Below, piece after piece: positions 62,500-64,000 of a stretch of DNA of 64,000 nucleotides (within the stretch, counting starts at the first letter, position 1; each line of letters opens with the position of its first letter). Position numbers and translations under genes: made by a program. The notes beneath the pieces were generated by a model. That model saw only the letters and a list, made by a program, of their open reading frames with translations. It ran no database searches and was not told the DNA's origin. Source of the DNA: Betaproteobacteria bacterium (GTDB lineage: Bacteria > Pseudomonadota > Gammaproteobacteria > Burkholderiales > Ga0077523); NCBI GenBank assembly GCA_025350245.1, contig JANXYG010000004.1, positions 45,082-109,081 of the forward strand, in the 5' to 3' direction.

Positions 62500-64000
62500 T
62501 CAGATCAGCTCGTGCAGCCGCTGCACGAGCGGGTCGAAGTCGAGGCCCTCGAAGCAGTACTTGAGCTCCGTGAATCGCGAGCGCAGCCTGCTTACGTCGG
62601 CCGACACGGTGGCGTCGTCATTGACGACCGCCGCCAGCAGCACGGCCACCTCGGCGAAGTCCGCAGGCTCCATGCCGAAGCGTGTCATCTCGCCGACTCC
62701 GAGGCGAAGGGCGCCGGACGCGGTGAAACCCTCTTCGTCCGGCGCCGCCTGGTAGTTGCAGATGATGTTGCTGTCCTCCAGACGACCCGCGAGCTCCGCG
62801 CCGCGGCCGTAGCCGACGTTGACGATGACCTGATGAGTCTCGGTGTAGTCAACGGCCGGGTCGCCGGCCACGTGCAGCCCAGCCTCCTTGAGCGCGACTG
62901 CGAAGGCCTTAGCATTGCGGATCACGGCCTGCTGGTAAGCATCCTTGAAGTGATTCATCTCGAAAGCCGCCATGAGGAGGCCCATCAGGGTGCCGAGATG
63001 GTGGTTGCTCACCGAGCCGGGGAAAGCGCGCCGTTCGATGGCCTCCCAGAGGTCCCACTTCTCCTCCGGTTCCTGCCAGCGCCCGCCGATCAGGCCGCGC
63101 TGGGTGCCGAAGAACGTCTTGTGGGTCGAGCCCGTGACGATGTCGGCGCCTTCACTGAACGGCTGCTGAAAGTACGGGCCGATGAGGCCGAGAACGTGCG
63201 CCATGTCGTACATGAGGACGGCGTCGATGCCGGAGGCATCGAGGAAGGTGCGGATCTCGTAGACCGGCTCCGGGTGCAGCACCATGCTCTTGCCGAGGAT
63301 GATGAGCTCCGGGCGCTCCTGCTCAATAAGATCGAGGAGCGCCGGCACGTCCGCCTTGTACGGGTTCTCGGCCAGCACCGGGATGTCCACCACAGCCGGC
63401 ATCTCGGTGCGCGGGTCGCGGGCCACGTAGTCGCGCAGGGCGCCCATGGGTTGGGCGCTCAGGTGGCCGCCCTTGGCGATGTGGTTGTTCATGACCTTGC
63501 CGATGCGGCGCGGCTCCGCCCTGCGGTCGGCGCGGTTGAGGTAGTCGACCAGGGCGCTGAACACGGCCGTGTTGGCCATCTGGCCGCTGATCACGCGGGT
63601 CTCGACCTCGGGGCAGCCCAGGTAGGCGCGCAACTCGTTGGCGAGCAGACGCTCGACCTCGTGGATGAAGCCCGTGCCCTGGTAGTAGAAGACCTCGAGG
63701 TCGTAGAAAGCCTCGGTCTTCTTGTGCTCGGCGTAGCGGAACGACGGGTCCATGATCGAGAGCAGCCGCGTCATCGGCGAGGCCGTCATCTCCGAGGGTA
63801 TGAGGTCGATACACTGGTCCTGCCGCCAGACGTGGTTGCCGATGGCGCCGGCCAGGAGCCGCAACGCCTTCTCGCCGGCCTCTCCGCCCTTCAGTTCGCC
63901 GAGCTGCGGCGAGTGATCCCACACGATGGCGCGGGCGCAGGGCGGCGCGTCGCTGCGCAGGTGGAACGGGACGACGAGCCCGGGGACATGCTTGCCGCGG
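62500..64000 (-). CDS. Serine hydroxymethyltransferase-like PLP enzyme; 5' end outside window
   Basis: CIDLIPSEMTASPMTRLLS...VLMYDMAHVLGLIGPYF...ADIVTGSTHKTFFGTQRGLIGG; frame remains open from 63924 to the window edge (RGKHVPGLVVPFHLRSDAPPCARAIVWDHSPQ). Confidence 0.85.
   Translation of the reverse strand, partial: RGKHVPGLVVPFHLRSDAPPCARAIVWDHSPQLGELKGGEAGEKALRLLAGAIGNHVWRQDQCIDLIPSEMTASPMTRLLSIMDPSFRYAEHKKTEAFYDLEVFYYQGTGFIHEVERLLANELRAYLGCPEVETRVISGQMANTAVFSALVDYLNRADRRAEPRRIGKVMNNHIAKGGHLSAQPMGALRDYVARDPRTEMPAVVDIPVLAENPYKADVPALLDLIEQERPELIILGKSMVLHPEPVYEIRTFLDASGIDAVLMYDMAHVLGLIGPYFQQPFSEGADIVTGSTHKTFFGTQRGLIGGRWQEPEEKWDLWEAIERRAFPGSVSNHHLGTLMGLLMAAFEMNHFKDAYQQAVIRNAKAFAVALKEAGLHVAGDPAVDYTETHQVIVNVGYGRGAELAGRLEDSNIICNYQAAPDEEGFTASGALRLGVGEMTRFGMEPADFAEVAVLLAAVVNDDATVSADVSRLRSRFTELKYCFEGLDFDPLVQRLHELI

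Noticed and set aside
60741-62564. 607-aa plus-strand ORF antisense to the transketolase-like gene
   Set aside because: Antisense shadow; the sense frame has clear ThDP enzyme motifs.

Overview
The window looks like a betaproteobacterial (Rhodocyclales-like) chromosome segment, judged from gene content and order only. A well-conserved core (about 4.4-37.8 kb) carries aldolase and ETF-QO genes, hopanoid hpnCDE, tig-clpP-clpX-lon-HU, ppiD, fabI, a yejABEF-like transporter, mltD, gloB, rnhA and dnaQ. Further right are a minor-pilin/pilY1 cluster, gltX, glcDEF with a glycerate kinase, and six tRNAs are spread through the window. More unusual parts are: (i) a PEP-CTERM cohesin-like protein directly downstream of a dockerin-bearing C25 (gingipain-type) protease at the left edge, a candidate non-cellulosomal surface display pair; (ii) a disrupted STAS/HATPase/cNMP-binding/PP2C signalling module; (iii) a patchwork of gene remnants at 40.7-43.6 kb, including a catalase fragment joined to a PEP-CTERM tail, a membrane-protein tail, a YbaY-META fragment split by a GC-rich insert, H-NS, and an ISL3-like transposase remnant; (iv) a HI1419/HI1420-type toxin-antitoxin module flanked by imperfect direct repeats, whose toxin reading frame has a stop at codon 2; and (v) a divergent transketolase-like / SHMT-like gene pair beside glycolate oxidase and glycerate kinase genes at the right edge. 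All family calls come from reading the translations; no database search was run.
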